A stretch of 64,000 bases of DNA from CAVSUB01 sp963816725 (GTDB lineage Bacteria; Acidobacteriota; Vicinamibacteria; Vicinamibacterales; 2-12-FULL-66-21). This document shows positions 9,628 to 18,330 of this stretch, piece by piece (position 1 is the first letter of the stretch; the number at the start of each line of letters is the position of its first letter). The notes under the pieces were generated by a model. That model saw only the letters and a program-made list of their open reading frames with translations. It ran no database searches and was not told the origin of the DNA. The stretch spans positions 34,006 to 98,005 of the forward strand of contig CAWFMC010000023.1 in the NCBI GenBank assembly GCA_963816725.1, read 5' to 3'. Both the position numbers and the translations under genes were made by a program.

Positions 9628-10929
9628 CTACTTCGTCGCCGGCTGAAATGCCTTTTGCACGAAGTCGGTCAAGTTCTGGCGCCAGAGCGGCCACACGTGG
9701 CCCATGCCTTCCACTTCCTCCTCGGTGAATGCCACGTTCTTGCTCTTCAGCCACGCCTTGAACTGGCGGTTGACGCCGAGCAGCGAGTCGGCGGTGCCAC
9801 ACGTGATCCACAGCATCTTGATCTGGCCGTTCGCCTTCGCATCCAGCGCCGGGAAGTTCCTGTCGAAGACGGCAGGATCCAGGGTCGGGGCGGCGCCGCG
9901 ACCGCGGCCGCCGGCCGCGTTGGCCGGCGCACCAGCCGCCGCACCCGCAGCACCGGCGTCGGGCGGTGGTGATGCCGCGCCCGGCCACATGACGAATGCA
10001 CCGCTGAACGAGCCCATCCAGGCGAACGTGTCGAGGTGATTGAGGGCGCTGTAGAGCGTTTCCGCGCCGCCCATCGAGAGCCCCGCAATCGCCCGATCCT
10101 CCCGGTTATGACTGACGTTGTAGGTCTTCTCCACCGTCGGCATGACCTCGGTGAGCAGGCTCTTGGTGTATCCGGTGATGTTCTCCGGGGCCATCGCGCC
10201 GGCCGGTCCGTTGGGCACGCCGTACCCCAGCGTCGTCACGACCACCATCGGGACTGCCTTGCGCTGCGCGATCAGGTTGTCGAGGATGACGTTCGCCCCA
10301 CCGCCGTTCATCCAGCGTTCGGCATCGTCGCCGAGCCCGTGGAGGAGATAGAGGACGGGGTATGGGTTGGCGCGCTTGGCCTCATAACCGGGCGGCGTGT
10401 AGACCAGGAAATCGCGATCGTCGTTGGCGACGGAAGAGTGGAACGCATGACGGGTGATCGCGCCGCGCGGCACGCCGGGCGAGGGCAGCCAGGGCTGCGA
10501 CCCGGGGAGCACGAACATCGACTGCGCGGTCCCGAAACCGGTCTGGAACTGGCGATTGACGGGATCGTTGACGTTCGTCCCGTCCACCGCGAAGGCGTAG
10601 GTGTAATAGTCGGGGGTCAACACGTCGCTGGTCGCGGTCCACACACCCTGGGCATCCTTCTGCATCGGCAGCCGGGTCGGCCCGAGCACCACCGCGACCT
10701 CGCTCGCACTCGGAGCCCGCATCCGGAACGTCACCCGGCCATCGGCGGCGATCTCGGGCGACTTGATCGGCGGCGCGCCACGGCCGCCGCCGCGGGCGCC
10801 CGGTGGCGGCGCCGGTGCCGTCGCGCCGGCCGGCGGTGGCGTGGCCGGCGGCTGCTGTGCGCTGAGCGGCGTCAGGGCCACAAGCCCCGCCGACACGACC
10901 AGAAACCATAGGCTGACGCGTCGAATCAT
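9628..10929 (-). CDS. exported esterase of the esterase-D / feruloyl-esterase type with N-terminal E-set domain
   Basis: A 433-residue alpha/beta hydrolase. I choose the ATG at 10929 because GAGGAG sits 7 bases upstream and a signal peptide follows (MIRRVSLWFLVVSAGLVALTPLSA). After a Pro/Gly/Arg-rich linker comes an immunoglobulin-like E-set domain (VTFRMRAPSASEVAVVL), then the hydrolase with PYPVLYLLHGLGDD and the nucleophile elbow GLSMGG; His of EGMGHVWPLW probably completes the triad. A second Ala/Pro/Gly-rich insert (GAPANAAGGRGRGAAPT) interrupts the hydrolase fold. It probably cleaves acyl or feruloyl esters on polysaccharide outside the cytoplasm; the exact substrate is inference. Confidence 0.88.
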   Translation of the reverse strand: MIRRVSLWFLVVSAGLVALTPLSAQQPPATPPPAGATAPAPPPGARGGGRGAPPIKSPEIAADGRVTFRMRAPSASEVAVVLGPTRLPMQKDAQGVWTATSDVLTPDYYTYAFAVDGTNVNDPVNRQFQTGFGTAQSMFVLPGSQPWLPSPGVPRGAITRHAFHSSVANDDRDFLVYTPPGYEAKRANPYPVLYLLHGLGDDAERWMNGGGANVILDNLIAQRKAVPMVVVTTLGYGVPNGPAGAMAPENITGYTKSLLTEVMPTVEKTYNVSHNREDRAIAGLSMGGAETLYSALNHLDTFAWMGSFSGAFVMWPGAASPPPDAGAAGAAAGAPANAAGGRGRGAAPTLDPAVFDRNFPALDAKANGQIKMLWITCGTADSLLGVNRQFKAWLKSKNVAFTEEEVEGMGHVWPLWRQNLTDFVQKAFQPATK

Positions 10930-11049
10930 GCCGAGCTCCTCTACTTGCCGAACGTGTTGACCGATCGCGGGTGCCCAATGCGCCCGCAACATCCTACGAC
11001 AACGCCCGCCCCCAAGGCTCGTCTGCGCTACCATCGATCGGTCTTGTCA

Positions 11050-11751
11050 ATGATGAACAACCGCGCCCGTTCTGCCCTGCTCGTCCTGATCCTCGTCGCA
11101 GGAACATGGGCCGCGACCGCCTTCCTTCACGCGCAAGGTACGCACCCGGTGTCCGGACGACGGATTGCGTCGGTGATGGGCGCTGGTGGGGCGGCGTGGC
11201 TCGACCGGCCCGAGCGGGAGCGCGAGGAAGCGCCGTCAAAGGCGATCGCGGCGCTGAAGATCGGTCCCGGCCAGACCGTCGCCGACATTGGCGCCGGATC
11301 CGGCTACTACACCGTTCGTCTTGCTGATGCGGTCGGGCCGACCGGCCGCGTGTTCGCCACCGACATCCAGCCCGAGATGCTCGCGCTTCTCCGCACGCGG
11401 CTGGCTGACAGGAAGATCGGCGGCAACGTCGAGCTGGTGCAGGGCACGCCGACGGAATCGAAACTGCCGGACGCGGCGATCGATCTCGCGTTGATGGTCG
11501 ACGTCTACCACGAGCTCGCGCAGCCGCAAGTGTTCCTGCGATCGATCAAGCGCGCGCTGAAGGCCGACGGACGTCTGGTGCTGATCGAGTTCCGCAAGGA
11601 AAGCGAGTGGGTGCCGATCCGCGAAGAGCACAAGATGTCGGTGCGTGACGCACGCCTCGAGCTCGAGGCGGAAGGCTACACGTTCGATCGCGTGATCGAC
11701 GTGCTGCCGTGGCAGCACATCCTGATCTTCCGGCCACGCCCGGCGAGCTGA
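11050..11751 (+). CDS. exported or membrane-anchored SAM-dependent methyltransferase-like protein
   Basis: About 233 residues beginning MMNNRARSALLVLILVAGTWAATAFLHAQ, which is a signal peptide or N-terminal anchor. It is followed by a Rossmann methyltransferase fold: TVADIGAGSGYYTVRLA (motif I), GRVFATDIQPEML, AIDLALMVDVYHEL and GRLVLIEFRKES. An in-frame start at 10945 exists but would bury the signal sequence, so I use 11050. A methyltransferase outside the cytoplasm would lack SAM. Either the segment is an uncleaved anchor with the domain inside, or the protein has another role. This architecture recurs in Acidobacteria; its function is unknown. Confidence 0.85.
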   Translation: MMNNRARSALLVLILVAGTWAATAFLHAQGTHPVSGRRIASVMGAGGAAWLDRPEREREEAPSKAIAALKIGPGQTVADIGAGSGYYTVRLADAVGPTGRVFATDIQPEMLALLRTRLADRKIGGNVELVQGTPTESKLPDAAIDLALMVDVYHELAQPQVFLRSIKRALKADGRLVLIEFRKESEWVPIREEHKMSVRDARLELEAEGYTFDRVIDVLPWQHILIFRPRPAS

Positions 11752-11765
11752 CGGCCTCGCGGTGG

Positions 11766-13118
11766 TCAGGCGCTCGCGGCGGCCCGCCGCCGTATGGTCA
11801 TGCGCATGCCGTGCTTGGAGCGCAGCGTCAACAGCGGTTGTGTGACCACCGGATGGCCGGGCACCAGATCGAGCTCCCAATGGCGGGCGATCGTCGCCAC
11901 GATCAGCACGAGCTCCATCCACGCGAACGACTCGCCGATGCAGGTCCGTGGTCCGCCGCCGAACGGAAAGTAGGCGTGCCTGGGCAGTGCGGCCCTGAAC
12001 TCCGCCGTCCAGCGCTCCGGAAGGAACCGGCCCGGATCGCGATAGAACCGCGCATCGTGGTGCATGGTCCATTCACTCATGAAGACCATCGCCCCGGCCG
12101 GCACCGGATACCCCCCGAGCTCCGTCAGCACTTTCGCCCGGCGGCCGATCGTCCACACCGGCGGAAAGAGACGCATCGACTCCGTCACGACGCTGAGGAC
12201 GTACGGCAGCGATTCCACATCGGCGACCGTCGCCGAGCGGCCGGCCAGCACGCGATCGACTTCTTCGTGGAGTCGCGCACGCACGTCCGGCGCGTGGCTC
12301 AAGAGATACCACGTCCACATCAGCGCGTTGGCGGTGGTCTCGTGTCCGGCCAGGAGCAGCGTCAGCGCCTCGTCGCGCACTTCGCGATCGCTCAATCCGC
12401 TGGCGCCCGCTTCGTCTGCGCTGCCGATCATCATCGACAGGACGTCGCGCCGCGAGCCGCCGTGCGCCCGCCGGGCGGCAATCATTCCGTAGATGAGATC
12501 GTCGAGGCGCGCCCGCGCGCGGGCGGAGCGCTTCAACGCCCGCAAGGGGAGTGCTTCGACGACATCCGAGAACGGCAGGAGCGTCAGCCAGAAGCTTTCG
12601 AGAACATCGGTGAGCGCGTCGCCGACTGAGTCCGCTTCGGAATCGATATCCGCGTCGAACAGCGTGCGCGCGACGATCCCGAGCGTGAGCCGCATCATGT
12701 CGCTCGATATGTCGACCGTGCTGCCGTGCTGCCAGGATCGCTCGAGCCGCTCCGCGTGCTCGACCATCGTGGCGGCGTACCCGGCGATCTGCGCCCGGTG
12801 GAACGCCGGCTGCACCAGACGCCGCCGCCGCTGGTGCTCGGCTCCCTCGCTGGTCAGGAGGCCGTCGCCAAGCAGCTTCCTGGCGCGCTCGAGCGCCCGG
12901 CTCTTGGTGAATTTCGCGTGCTCGACGACGAGCACCTGCTTGACGAGATCGGGGTGGTTGACGAAGAACACCCGTTCGCCGCCGATCCGGAAGAACGTGA
13001 CGTCGCCGTAGTCGTGTGCGAAGCGGGTGAAAATCGCAAGCGGATCCCGGCCCGGCATGATCAGTGTGCCGAGCATCGGCAGCCGCGGCCCGGGAGGACG
13101 GGCGGGGCGAGGGGTCAC
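11766..13118 (-). CDS. cytochrome P450
   Basis: A 450-residue soluble P450. The haem-ligand loop FGGGPRTCIG places Cys393 as the axial thiolate; the oxygen-activating I-helix motif AGHETT begins near residue 257; the K-helix ExxR is ESMR (313-316); the meander reads FLPERW. The N-terminus has a Pro-rich hinge (RPPGPRLPMLGTL) but no membrane anchor. By these motifs it resembles the CYP102/CYP4-like bacterial class that hydroxylates fatty acids or terpenoid-like substrates. No ferredoxin or reductase gene lies nearby, so electrons must come from elsewhere. Substrate is not predictable. Confidence 0.95.
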   Translation of the reverse strand: MTPRPARPPGPRLPMLGTLIMPGRDPLAIFTRFAHDYGDVTFFRIGGERVFFVNHPDLVKQVLVVEHAKFTKSRALERARKLLGDGLLTSEGAEHQRRRRLVQPAFHRAQIAGYAATMVEHAERLERSWQHGSTVDISSDMMRLTLGIVARTLFDADIDSEADSVGDALTDVLESFWLTLLPFSDVVEALPLRALKRSARARARLDDLIYGMIAARRAHGGSRRDVLSMMIGSADEAGASGLSDREVRDEALTLLLAGHETTANALMWTWYLLSHAPDVRARLHEEVDRVLAGRSATVADVESLPYVLSVVTESMRLFPPVWTIGRRAKVLTELGGYPVPAGAMVFMSEWTMHHDARFYRDPGRFLPERWTAEFRAALPRHAYFPFGGGPRTCIGESFAWMELVLIVATIARHWELDLVPGHPVVTQPLLTLRSKHGMRMTIRRRAAASA

Positions 13119-13160
13119 AGGGAATGAATCAGTCCGGCCACCCGATTGCGGCCGGAACGC

Positions 13161-13655
13161 TCACTTGGCCAGCTTGCCGCGGACACTCTCCAACCCCGCT
13201 TTCGCGCACGCTTCGTCGGCGGCCGGACCCGTCGGGCCCGACACGCTCAGCGCACCGACGATCTCGTCCCCAACCTTGATCGGCAGGGCGCCGCCGAACG
13301 TAATGAGGTTCGCGTCGCCGTTGATGGGCGGTGCGCCACGCCCTTGCGGGCCGACCGAGGCGCCGAACTCGGCCGAGGACATGCCGGTCTTGATCACGGT
13401 GTAGGCCTTGCGCCGCGCGAACTCGATCAGGTTCGGGCGGCTGCCATCCGCCGCGAGGATCACTTTCGGATTGAACGCCGTGTCCATGACTTCCACCACG
13501 GCCGGCGCCCCGGCGCTTTGGCAGCTCGCCAGCGCGGCCTGCGCGGCTTCGAGCGCGACGGAAAGGGCGAACGGCTTGGCGGCTGGTGGCGGTGGGGCCG
13601 GGGGCTGCTGACTGACGACAGCGGCGAGCACGGCGATCAGAGTCGGGCGAATCAT
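13161..13655 (-). CDS. exported HbpS/GlcG-family (DUF336) protein
   Basis: A 164-residue protein with a short signal peptide (MIRPTLIAVLAAVVSQ) and a Pro/Ala linker before one HbpS/GlcG fold. The repeated pattern VALEAAQAALASCQ, VVEVMDTAFNPKVILAADG, ARRKAYTVIKTGMSS, GGALPIKVGDEIVGALSVSGPTG is diagnostic. Family members bind haem or act in small-molecule sensing and catabolism; many are periplasmic. The ATG at 13655 has GGAAG about 6 bases upstream, whereas an ATG two codons earlier is too close to it. It lies downstream of the TIM-barrel gene on the same strand, about 150 bases away. Confidence 0.85.
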   Translation of the reverse strand: MIRPTLIAVLAAVVSQQPPAPPPPAAKPFALSVALEAAQAALASCQSAGAPAVVEVMDTAFNPKVILAADGSRPNLIEFARRKAYTVIKTGMSSAEFGASVGPQGRGAPPINGDANLITFGGALPIKVGDEIVGALSVSGPTGPAADEACAKAGLESVRGKLAK

Positions 13656-13809
13656 GAGCATCTTCCTTCTCCCAGTCCGGCGGTATCGCGCGCGACCTCG
13701 CCGGCATCGTCGCCGTCCTGTGGGGCGACGACGCGGGGTTCGGGACCGGGCAATCGGTCGACCGTCATTGGAGCTTTCGTGATGTCAGCATCACGCGGCT
13801 GCGGGTGCT

Positions 13810-14955
13810 TCAGGCCAGGACGGCCTTGCAGAAGTCCACGGACTTCTTCACTTCTTTGACCGCGTCCGAGTCCGGCGGGATCGGCGACTCGAGCTCGATT
13901 GACGCCGGAAACGTCCACTTGTTCTTTTTCATCAGCAGCAGGATGTCCTTGATCTGGCCATCCCCCTTGCCGAACGGCACGGTCAGTGAGCAGTGTTCCG
14001 GCAGCGTCCGATCCTTCAAGTGGAAGCTGGCGATGCGACTGTGATGCGCCTGGAGGAATTGCAGCGGTGATCCGCCGGCGTTGCCCGCGGCGACGTAGTG
14101 CCCCAGGTCAACGTTGGACATGTTCCACTTCGACATCGCCAGCGCCTCGTCGAAGGCGGTCATGCTGCCCTGCGCGTGCGTGTGATACGCGATGTAGACC
14201 TTGTGCTTCTGCGCGAACTGGGCCATCCGCTTGAGCATTGCCGTGCCGTCCGGTCCCGGGGCCGGCAACTCCATCGTCGTATGCGTGGCGCCCAGCGCGG
14301 CAGCGACGTTGAAGAGGTAGTCGAGCTCGGCGTCGGTCGTCTGCAGGTTCTTCTGCATGCCGTCCGACTTGTAGGCGTAGATCGTCACGCCGGCGTCGTT
14401 GAACATCTTCCGCAGTTGCTTGACCTTGTCCATCGAGACGGAGGTCCGCCACTTGCGCAGCTCCTCGGCTCCGGCCAGCGCTTCGGGAGAGGGTTCGCCG
14501 CGGCCGCGGCCGGCCCCGCCACCCGGCCCCGCGCCCCCGGCCCGGGCGCCCCCGGCGCCCCGACCTTCGCCCGGCGTGCACGTCGGCATCGTCCCGGCCA
14601 TCAGCTGTTCATACGGCGTCGGCCCCGCCGCTGCTGCGGGAGGCGCGCCGCCGCCGGCCCGACCCCCACCGGGCCCACCCCCTCGAGCCGGTGCCGCCGG
14701 ACGCCCCAGGAAGTTCTCGACCGGACCGTCCATCAGCTCGGTCGCGCTGATCCCGCTGTCAACGATGTATTTGAGGGTCGCCTCGGCCGTCTGGTCCGGC
14801 ATCGAGCGGTAGCTGTACGTGATGACGCCGATCTGCACGGCGCCAAATTTCGAGTTCGGCTTCGCCTGGAACGCCCAGAGCGGCGACTCGAGCAGTGCCG
14901 CGGCGGGAAGACCTGCGAGCGCCAGTTTTCCGAACTCACGTCGTGTGTACCGCAT
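13810..14955 (-). CDS. Tat-exported TIM-barrel protein (sugar phosphate isomerase/epimerase family)
   Basis: A 381-residue xylose-isomerase-like (AP endonuclease 2) TIM barrel with a twin-arginine signal (TRREFGKLALAG) near its start. I choose ATG 14955, which has GGAGG 4 bases upstream. Core strands are visible: QIGVITYSYRSMPD, VTIYAYKSDG, KVYIAYHTHAQG, SNVDLGHYVAAG, RIASFHLKDR and SIELESPIPPD, carrying the acidic and His residues that usually bind a divalent metal. A Gly/Pro/Arg-rich stretch of about 65 residues interrupts the barrel around 14,506-14,700. Export argues against a phosphorylated substrate; an epimerase, isomerase or lyase for a free keto-sugar is more plausible. Confidence 0.85.
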   Translation of the reverse strand: MRYTRREFGKLALAGLPAAALLESPLWAFQAKPNSKFGAVQIGVITYSYRSMPDQTAEATLKYIVDSGISATELMDGPVENFLGRPAAPARGGGPGGGRAGGGAPPAAAAGPTPYEQLMAGTMPTCTPGEGRGAGGARAGGAGPGGGAGRGRGEPSPEALAGAEELRKWRTSVSMDKVKQLRKMFNDAGVTIYAYKSDGMQKNLQTTDAELDYLFNVAAALGATHTTMELPAPGPDGTAMLKRMAQFAQKHKVYIAYHTHAQGSMTAFDEALAMSKWNMSNVDLGHYVAAGNAGGSPLQFLQAHHSRIASFHLKDRTLPEHCSLTVPFGKGDGQIKDILLLMKKNKWTFPASIELESPIPPDSDAVKEVKKSVDFCKAVLA

Positions 14956-15086
14956 GTGCCCTCCAGGCAATGCTGACCCGATCTCGAAACGCTCTCCGGA
15001 GCGCGCATGATGCTACCCCGAACCCGATCGCGCCACCAATGTCTCGTCGCGGCGCGGCCAGGGGAGCCTGTGTTCATGCCCGATGT

Positions 15087-15857
15087 TCACGATGCTGGAG
15101 CAAAGGCTGCAGCGCGCAGGCTCAACGCGGTGCCGCCGGTCTCCGCGCCAATGGCGATCAGGTAGGCGGGCGCGGCATCAACGGAGGCGAAGCGCCAGCG
15201 CGTGTGGTCGAGCGCGGGCGAGGTGAACGACACGCCAACGTTGTCGTGGCTGATATCGAAGGCAAACTGGTCGAGCGGAAGCCGGAGCCCGAGCCCGCGG
15301 GCCTTGATGTAGCTCTCCTTCAGGGTCCAGTACTCGAAGAATCGTCGCGCCCGCCGTTCAGGTGGCTGCGCGCGGACGTCGTCGGCCTCCGTCGGAGCAA
15401 AGAAACGTGCCGCGAGGGCGGTGTAGTCGACCGGGCGATCGCTGCGTTCGGCATCGACCCCGATCGCCTCGTGCGCCGCAGTGACCCCGCACACCACCAG
15501 CCCGCTCGTGTTCGCGAGATTGAAATGCAGCGTCGGCGACACGACGGGTTGCGCGATCCGGGGCTTCCCCGCCGGATCGGCGACGAACCGCCACTCGGCG
15601 GGGTCGACCGAGGCGTAGCGGGACAGCACCTCGCGAACCAGCACCCGCGTGGCGAGGAACAGGCGCCGGCCAGGCTCGAATCGCAGGCGGCGATAACGTT
15701 CGTGTTCCTCGCCGGTCATCAACGACACGCCAGCGGCAACCAGCGCCTCGTCCATGGCACTCTCGTACTGCCAGTACCACAGATCGACGATGCCGGGGCC
15801 CCCGGCAAGAGTCTCCGCAATCGCGACGGGTGGGCAGTGCAGGAGGGACGTGCGCAC
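15087..15857 (-). CDS. 4'-phosphopantetheinyl transferase (Sfp type)
   Basis: A 256-residue enzyme that transfers phosphopantetheine from coenzyme A to carrier proteins. The two signature blocks are present: GVDAER (residues 133-138, Asp135 and Glu137 for Mg2+) and WTLKESYIKARG (Trp177, Lys180, Glu181). The upstream NLANTSGLVVCGV segment fits the P2 region, with the usual SHS replaced by NTS. It starts with GTG, 8 bases after the stop of a 45-codon ORF and downstream of two Nif3-like genes on the same strand, so it is probably co-transcribed with them. No polyketide, peptide or fatty-acid synthase gene lies in the window to be its partner. Confidence 0.92.
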   Translation of the reverse strand: MRTSLLHCPPVAIAETLAGGPGIVDLWYWQYESAMDEALVAAGVSLMTGEEHERYRRLRFEPGRRLFLATRVLVREVLSRYASVDPAEWRFVADPAGKPRIAQPVVSPTLHFNLANTSGLVVCGVTAAHEAIGVDAERSDRPVDYTALAARFFAPTEADDVRAQPPERRARRFFEYWTLKESYIKARGLGLRLPLDQFAFDISHDNVGVSFTSPALDHTRWRFASVDAAPAYLIAIGAETGGTALSLRAAAFAPAS

Positions 15858-15865
15858 GCGGGCCG

Positions 15866-16003
15866 CTATTCCGCCGGCACCGCGAGCAGCTCGAATGGCA
15901 ATAGTCCGGTCATCTCGAGGGTCGGCTCAGGGATGTCAAGTTGATGGCGGTGGAACTCGAGGAGCGCGACGAGCGGCGCGTTGGCACGCCGCAGTCCACG
16001 CAT
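15866..16003 (-). CDS. small ORF of 45 codons in the Nif3-PPTase operon
   Basis: ATG at 16003 to TAG at 15866, encoding MRGLRRANAPLVALLEFHRH and ending in PFELLAVPAE. It fills the gap between a Nif3-like gene (stop 24 bases upstream) and the phosphopantetheinyl transferase (start 8 bases downstream), in the same direction and with similar GC. No motif is recognised. It may be a genuine small protein, the remains of a longer gene, or a chance frame in a leader. The weak upstream AGG is not decisive. I give it mainly because the spacing fits an operon member. Confidence 0.35.
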   Translation of the reverse strand: MRGLRRANAPLVALLEFHRHQLDIPEPTLEMTGLLPFELLAVPAE

Positions 16004-16027
16004 ACTCGGCAACCTGGAGGCGCTCTA

Positions 16028-16837
16028 CTACGGGACCCAGTACACGATGCCGGCGCGGACGTGCTGGACCTTTACTTCCGGCACGATCGGCCGCAGCCAC
16101 TCGGCCATCTCCTGCATGCCCGATTCCTCGGACATATTGTGGCCGATCACAATCCACCCCTTGGGAATTCCGAGGGTGGCCGCGTCCATCACGTATTCCG
16201 GACTGTCGAACGTCCCCTCGATTTCCCGCTGCTCGCCACCGATCACGACGTCGACATCGGCGGCATTGACGGCCGGTGTCGCCATGCCGGCGCCGGTCGC
16301 GACCCGGCTCACCTTGGCGCTCGGGTCCCCGACGACACGGATGGCGTCGTCGCCCCGGATCTTCTTCACGCGCGCGGCGAGCTCGCCGAGCGTCGTCTCC
16401 GGAATGACGAACCGGTGCGAGTTCGGGGCTGTTTCCGTCATGGGATCGAGCCCGACCTCGCGCGCCGTCCCGGAGAACGTGAAGTCCGGCCGCTGCCGGT
16501 GCATGTGATCGTGGTTCCGGAAGATCACGATGTTGTGCTTCGTCATGAAGTCGATCTTGGTCTTGTAGACCAGCGGGTCGGCTTCGGCGATCAGGGTGTT
16601 GTCCGGATCGTTCCAGTAGGTGTCCTCATGGGTGATGATCAGATTCAGGCCCAGCGCGCTGGCCTTGGTGATGGCCTCGAAGGTGCCCATGAAGGTGGTG
16701 GCGATACCGGTGACAACGGTGTCCGGTCCGCCGAATTTGAACCGATCGCGCGTCGAGGCGTCACTCCAGGGGACACCCTGCACGGCCAGAACGGCCTTCA
16801 TGCGATTGACGACCTCGCCGGCGCTGAGCTCGGCCAT
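16028..16837 (-). CDS. Nif3-like dinuclear metal-centre protein, ligands retained
   Basis: A 269-residue member of the Nif3/YbgI family, with the usual N-terminal segment (TVVTGIATTFMGTFEAITKA) and the three metal-ligand regions: LIITHED, VIFRNHDHMH and IGHNMSEE. These match the canonical His-His, His/Asp and His-x3-Glu positions closely enough to predict a working metal site. There is no signal peptide. The ATG at 16837 shares one base with the TGA of the upstream Nif3-like gene (TGATG), so the pair is translationally coupled. The biochemical role of Nif3 proteins is still poorly defined; hydrolase and metal-chaperone roles have been suggested. Confidence 0.85.
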   Translation of the reverse strand: MAELSAGEVVNRMKAVLAVQGVPWSDASTRDRFKFGGPDTVVTGIATTFMGTFEAITKASALGLNLIITHEDTYWNDPDNTLIAEADPLVYKTKIDFMTKHNIVIFRNHDHMHRQRPDFTFSGTAREVGLDPMTETAPNSHRFVIPETTLGELAARVKKIRGDDAIRVVGDPSAKVSRVATGAGMATPAVNAADVDVVIGGEQREIEGTFDSPEYVMDAATLGIPKGWIVIGHNMSEESGMQEMAEWLRPIVPEVKVQHVRAGIVYWVP

Positions 16838-17922
16838 CAGAGCGGCCTCCAATAGGGATCCCCGGCTGACACGAACCGGACCGGCACTTCCGGGACAATC
16901 GTCTTGAGCCAGTCGGCGCACACCTGCATGCCCGGCGCTTCGTTGACGACCCGCCCGATCGAGATGAAGCCCTTCTTGACGCCGGCGAACGCGACGTCCT
17001 GGGCATAAGCCGCTGATTCCCATTCCTGGACTTCGCCGGCGACGATCACGTCTACCGTGGGCAGCATCGCGATCGACGCCTGAATCTGGGTGTATCCAGG
17101 TAGCAGCCCGATACGCCGTACGGTCAACGCCCGATCCCCGATGGCGCGAATGCCGCCGCGGGTGCCGAGGCGCTGCTTCAACTGGCCGGCGAGCGCCTCG
17201 AACGTGATCGCCGGCACCTCGTAGTGCAGCCCATCCTCTCCTGCCTTGTACTTCGTCCAGCCCATCGCGGCGCCAAGGCCCTGGGCGCGCGGATCGGGCG
17301 TGCGCTGGTTCCAGTGCTGCGTCAGCCGGAACACGACCAGTTTGTGCTTGGCGATGTAATCGTTCTTCGCGGCGTAGACGGGATCCGGCGCTGGAGAGGT
17401 GGCGGGAGGCTGTACCGCACCAGGCGGGCGCGGCGGCACGACGGACGCCGGCATCTGGGGTGCCGGTGGCATCGGCGCCGACGCACCGGTGCCAGGACCG
17501 CTGGCGCTCGCTGGTCCCGGGCCCGCCGGAGCGGCCGGCCCGCCGCCTCGGGCCGGGAACTGGCCCCGGCCGGCGCCGCCACCGGCGCCCCCAGGCGTGC
17601 TCAGGTCGGCCTTGGTGTAGAAGGTCGGCGCCGCGGTGATGACGAGATTCGCGCCGCTCTGCACCGCTTTCTGGAGCACGTCGAGCGTCGCCATCGATGT
17701 CGTCACGACGCCGGTGACGACCGTGGACGGGTCGCCCGCCTTGAACGTGTCCACGTCGTCAGCCCTCCACTCGACGCCGACGCTCTTCTTCACGCGATCG
17801 ACGATGTCCTGCGCGGTCAGCGCCCCGGCAGGACGCGCGACGGCGTCTGTCGCGGCGAACGGTGTGGCCACGGCGCCGACTGCGGCCAGCGCGACGAAGT
17901 CCCGTCGCGAGATTTCAGGCAT
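16837..17922 (-). CDS. Tat-exported Nif3-like paralogue with low-complexity insert and degraded metal site
   Basis: A 361-residue paralogue of the next gene. It starts at ATG 17922 (AGGAGAGACCGCATG) with a twin-arginine signal, SRRDFVALAAVGAVATPFA. The core aligns with its neighbour (VVTGVVTTSMATLDVLQKAV versus VVTGIATTFMGTFEAITKA), but ligand positions differ: ITAAP replaces ITHED, VVFRLTQHWN replaces IFRNHDHMH, and SIGRVVNEAPG replaces IGHNMSEE, so at least three metal ligands are lost. A Pro/Gly/Ala/Arg-rich insert of about 75 residues sits after the first lost ligand. Export and loss of ligands suggest a non-catalytic or altered role. It is the first gene of the group downstream of two operators. 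Confidence 0.83.
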   Translation of the reverse strand: MPEISRRDFVALAAVGAVATPFAATDAVARPAGALTAQDIVDRVKKSVGVEWRADDVDTFKAGDPSTVVTGVVTTSMATLDVLQKAVQSGANLVITAAPTFYTKADLSTPGGAGGGAGRGQFPARGGGPAAPAGPGPASASGPGTGASAPMPPAPQMPASVVPPRPPGAVQPPATSPAPDPVYAAKNDYIAKHKLVVFRLTQHWNQRTPDPRAQGLGAAMGWTKYKAGEDGLHYEVPAITFEALAGQLKQRLGTRGGIRAIGDRALTVRRIGLLPGYTQIQASIAMLPTVDVIVAGEVQEWESAAYAQDVAFAGVKKGFISIGRVVNEAPGMQVCADWLKTIVPEVPVRFVSAGDPYWRPL

Positions 17923-18095
17923 GCGGTCTCTCCTGGTGCCTGCGTCCGGCGTGCCGGGCCCGGCAGGCGTGGATCCTACGCTGATTGCAGCGCGCGTGAT
18001 TGCATTGTGCGCCGCGGTGATGGCCTTGGTGTAGCTCGGCAGACTGGCGGCGAGCCCGCGGTCATCGTGTTCTGGAATTGGAATCGATGCCATCA

Positions 18096-18111
18096 AGTTA
18101 TCGATAATCGC
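18096..18111. promoter_or_regulatory. predicted GntR/FCD operator A
   Basis: AGTTATCGATAATCGC contains the perfect 10-base palindrome TTATCGATAA at 18098-18107. Its reverse complement carries GATTATCGAT, the core shared by all six sites. It lies 174 bases upstream of the Tat-Nif3 start codon, in the 408-base divergent gap before the SMP-30 gene. Confidence 0.65.
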
Positions 18112-18167
18112 CCATCCACCCTCCCGAAGCGGGTGCTAGCCGGTGTGCTATGCTACGGCGCTCGCGG

Positions 18168-18183
18168 TGATTATCGATTATGT
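18168..18183. promoter_or_regulatory. predicted GntR/FCD operator B
   Basis: TGATTATCGATTATGT carries the core GATTATCGAT. Its centre is 73 bases from that of site A, close to seven helical turns, so both face the same side of the DNA. It could serve the Nif3/PPTase group to the left and the SMP-30 gene to the right. I see no convincing sigma-70 promoter around it. Confidence 0.65.
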
Positions 18184-18330
18184 CGAGTCGAGGCGTTTTT
18201 GAACGCGTCCTGCCGAAGGCGTAGCCACGCAGGCACGCGTCAAGTCGGTCCGCGCTCCTCCTGTGTCTGGCCGCACCGCAGCACCCGGCGTCAATTGCCC
18301 GCCTAAGACCCGCTTGATAGAGTCTTGCCG

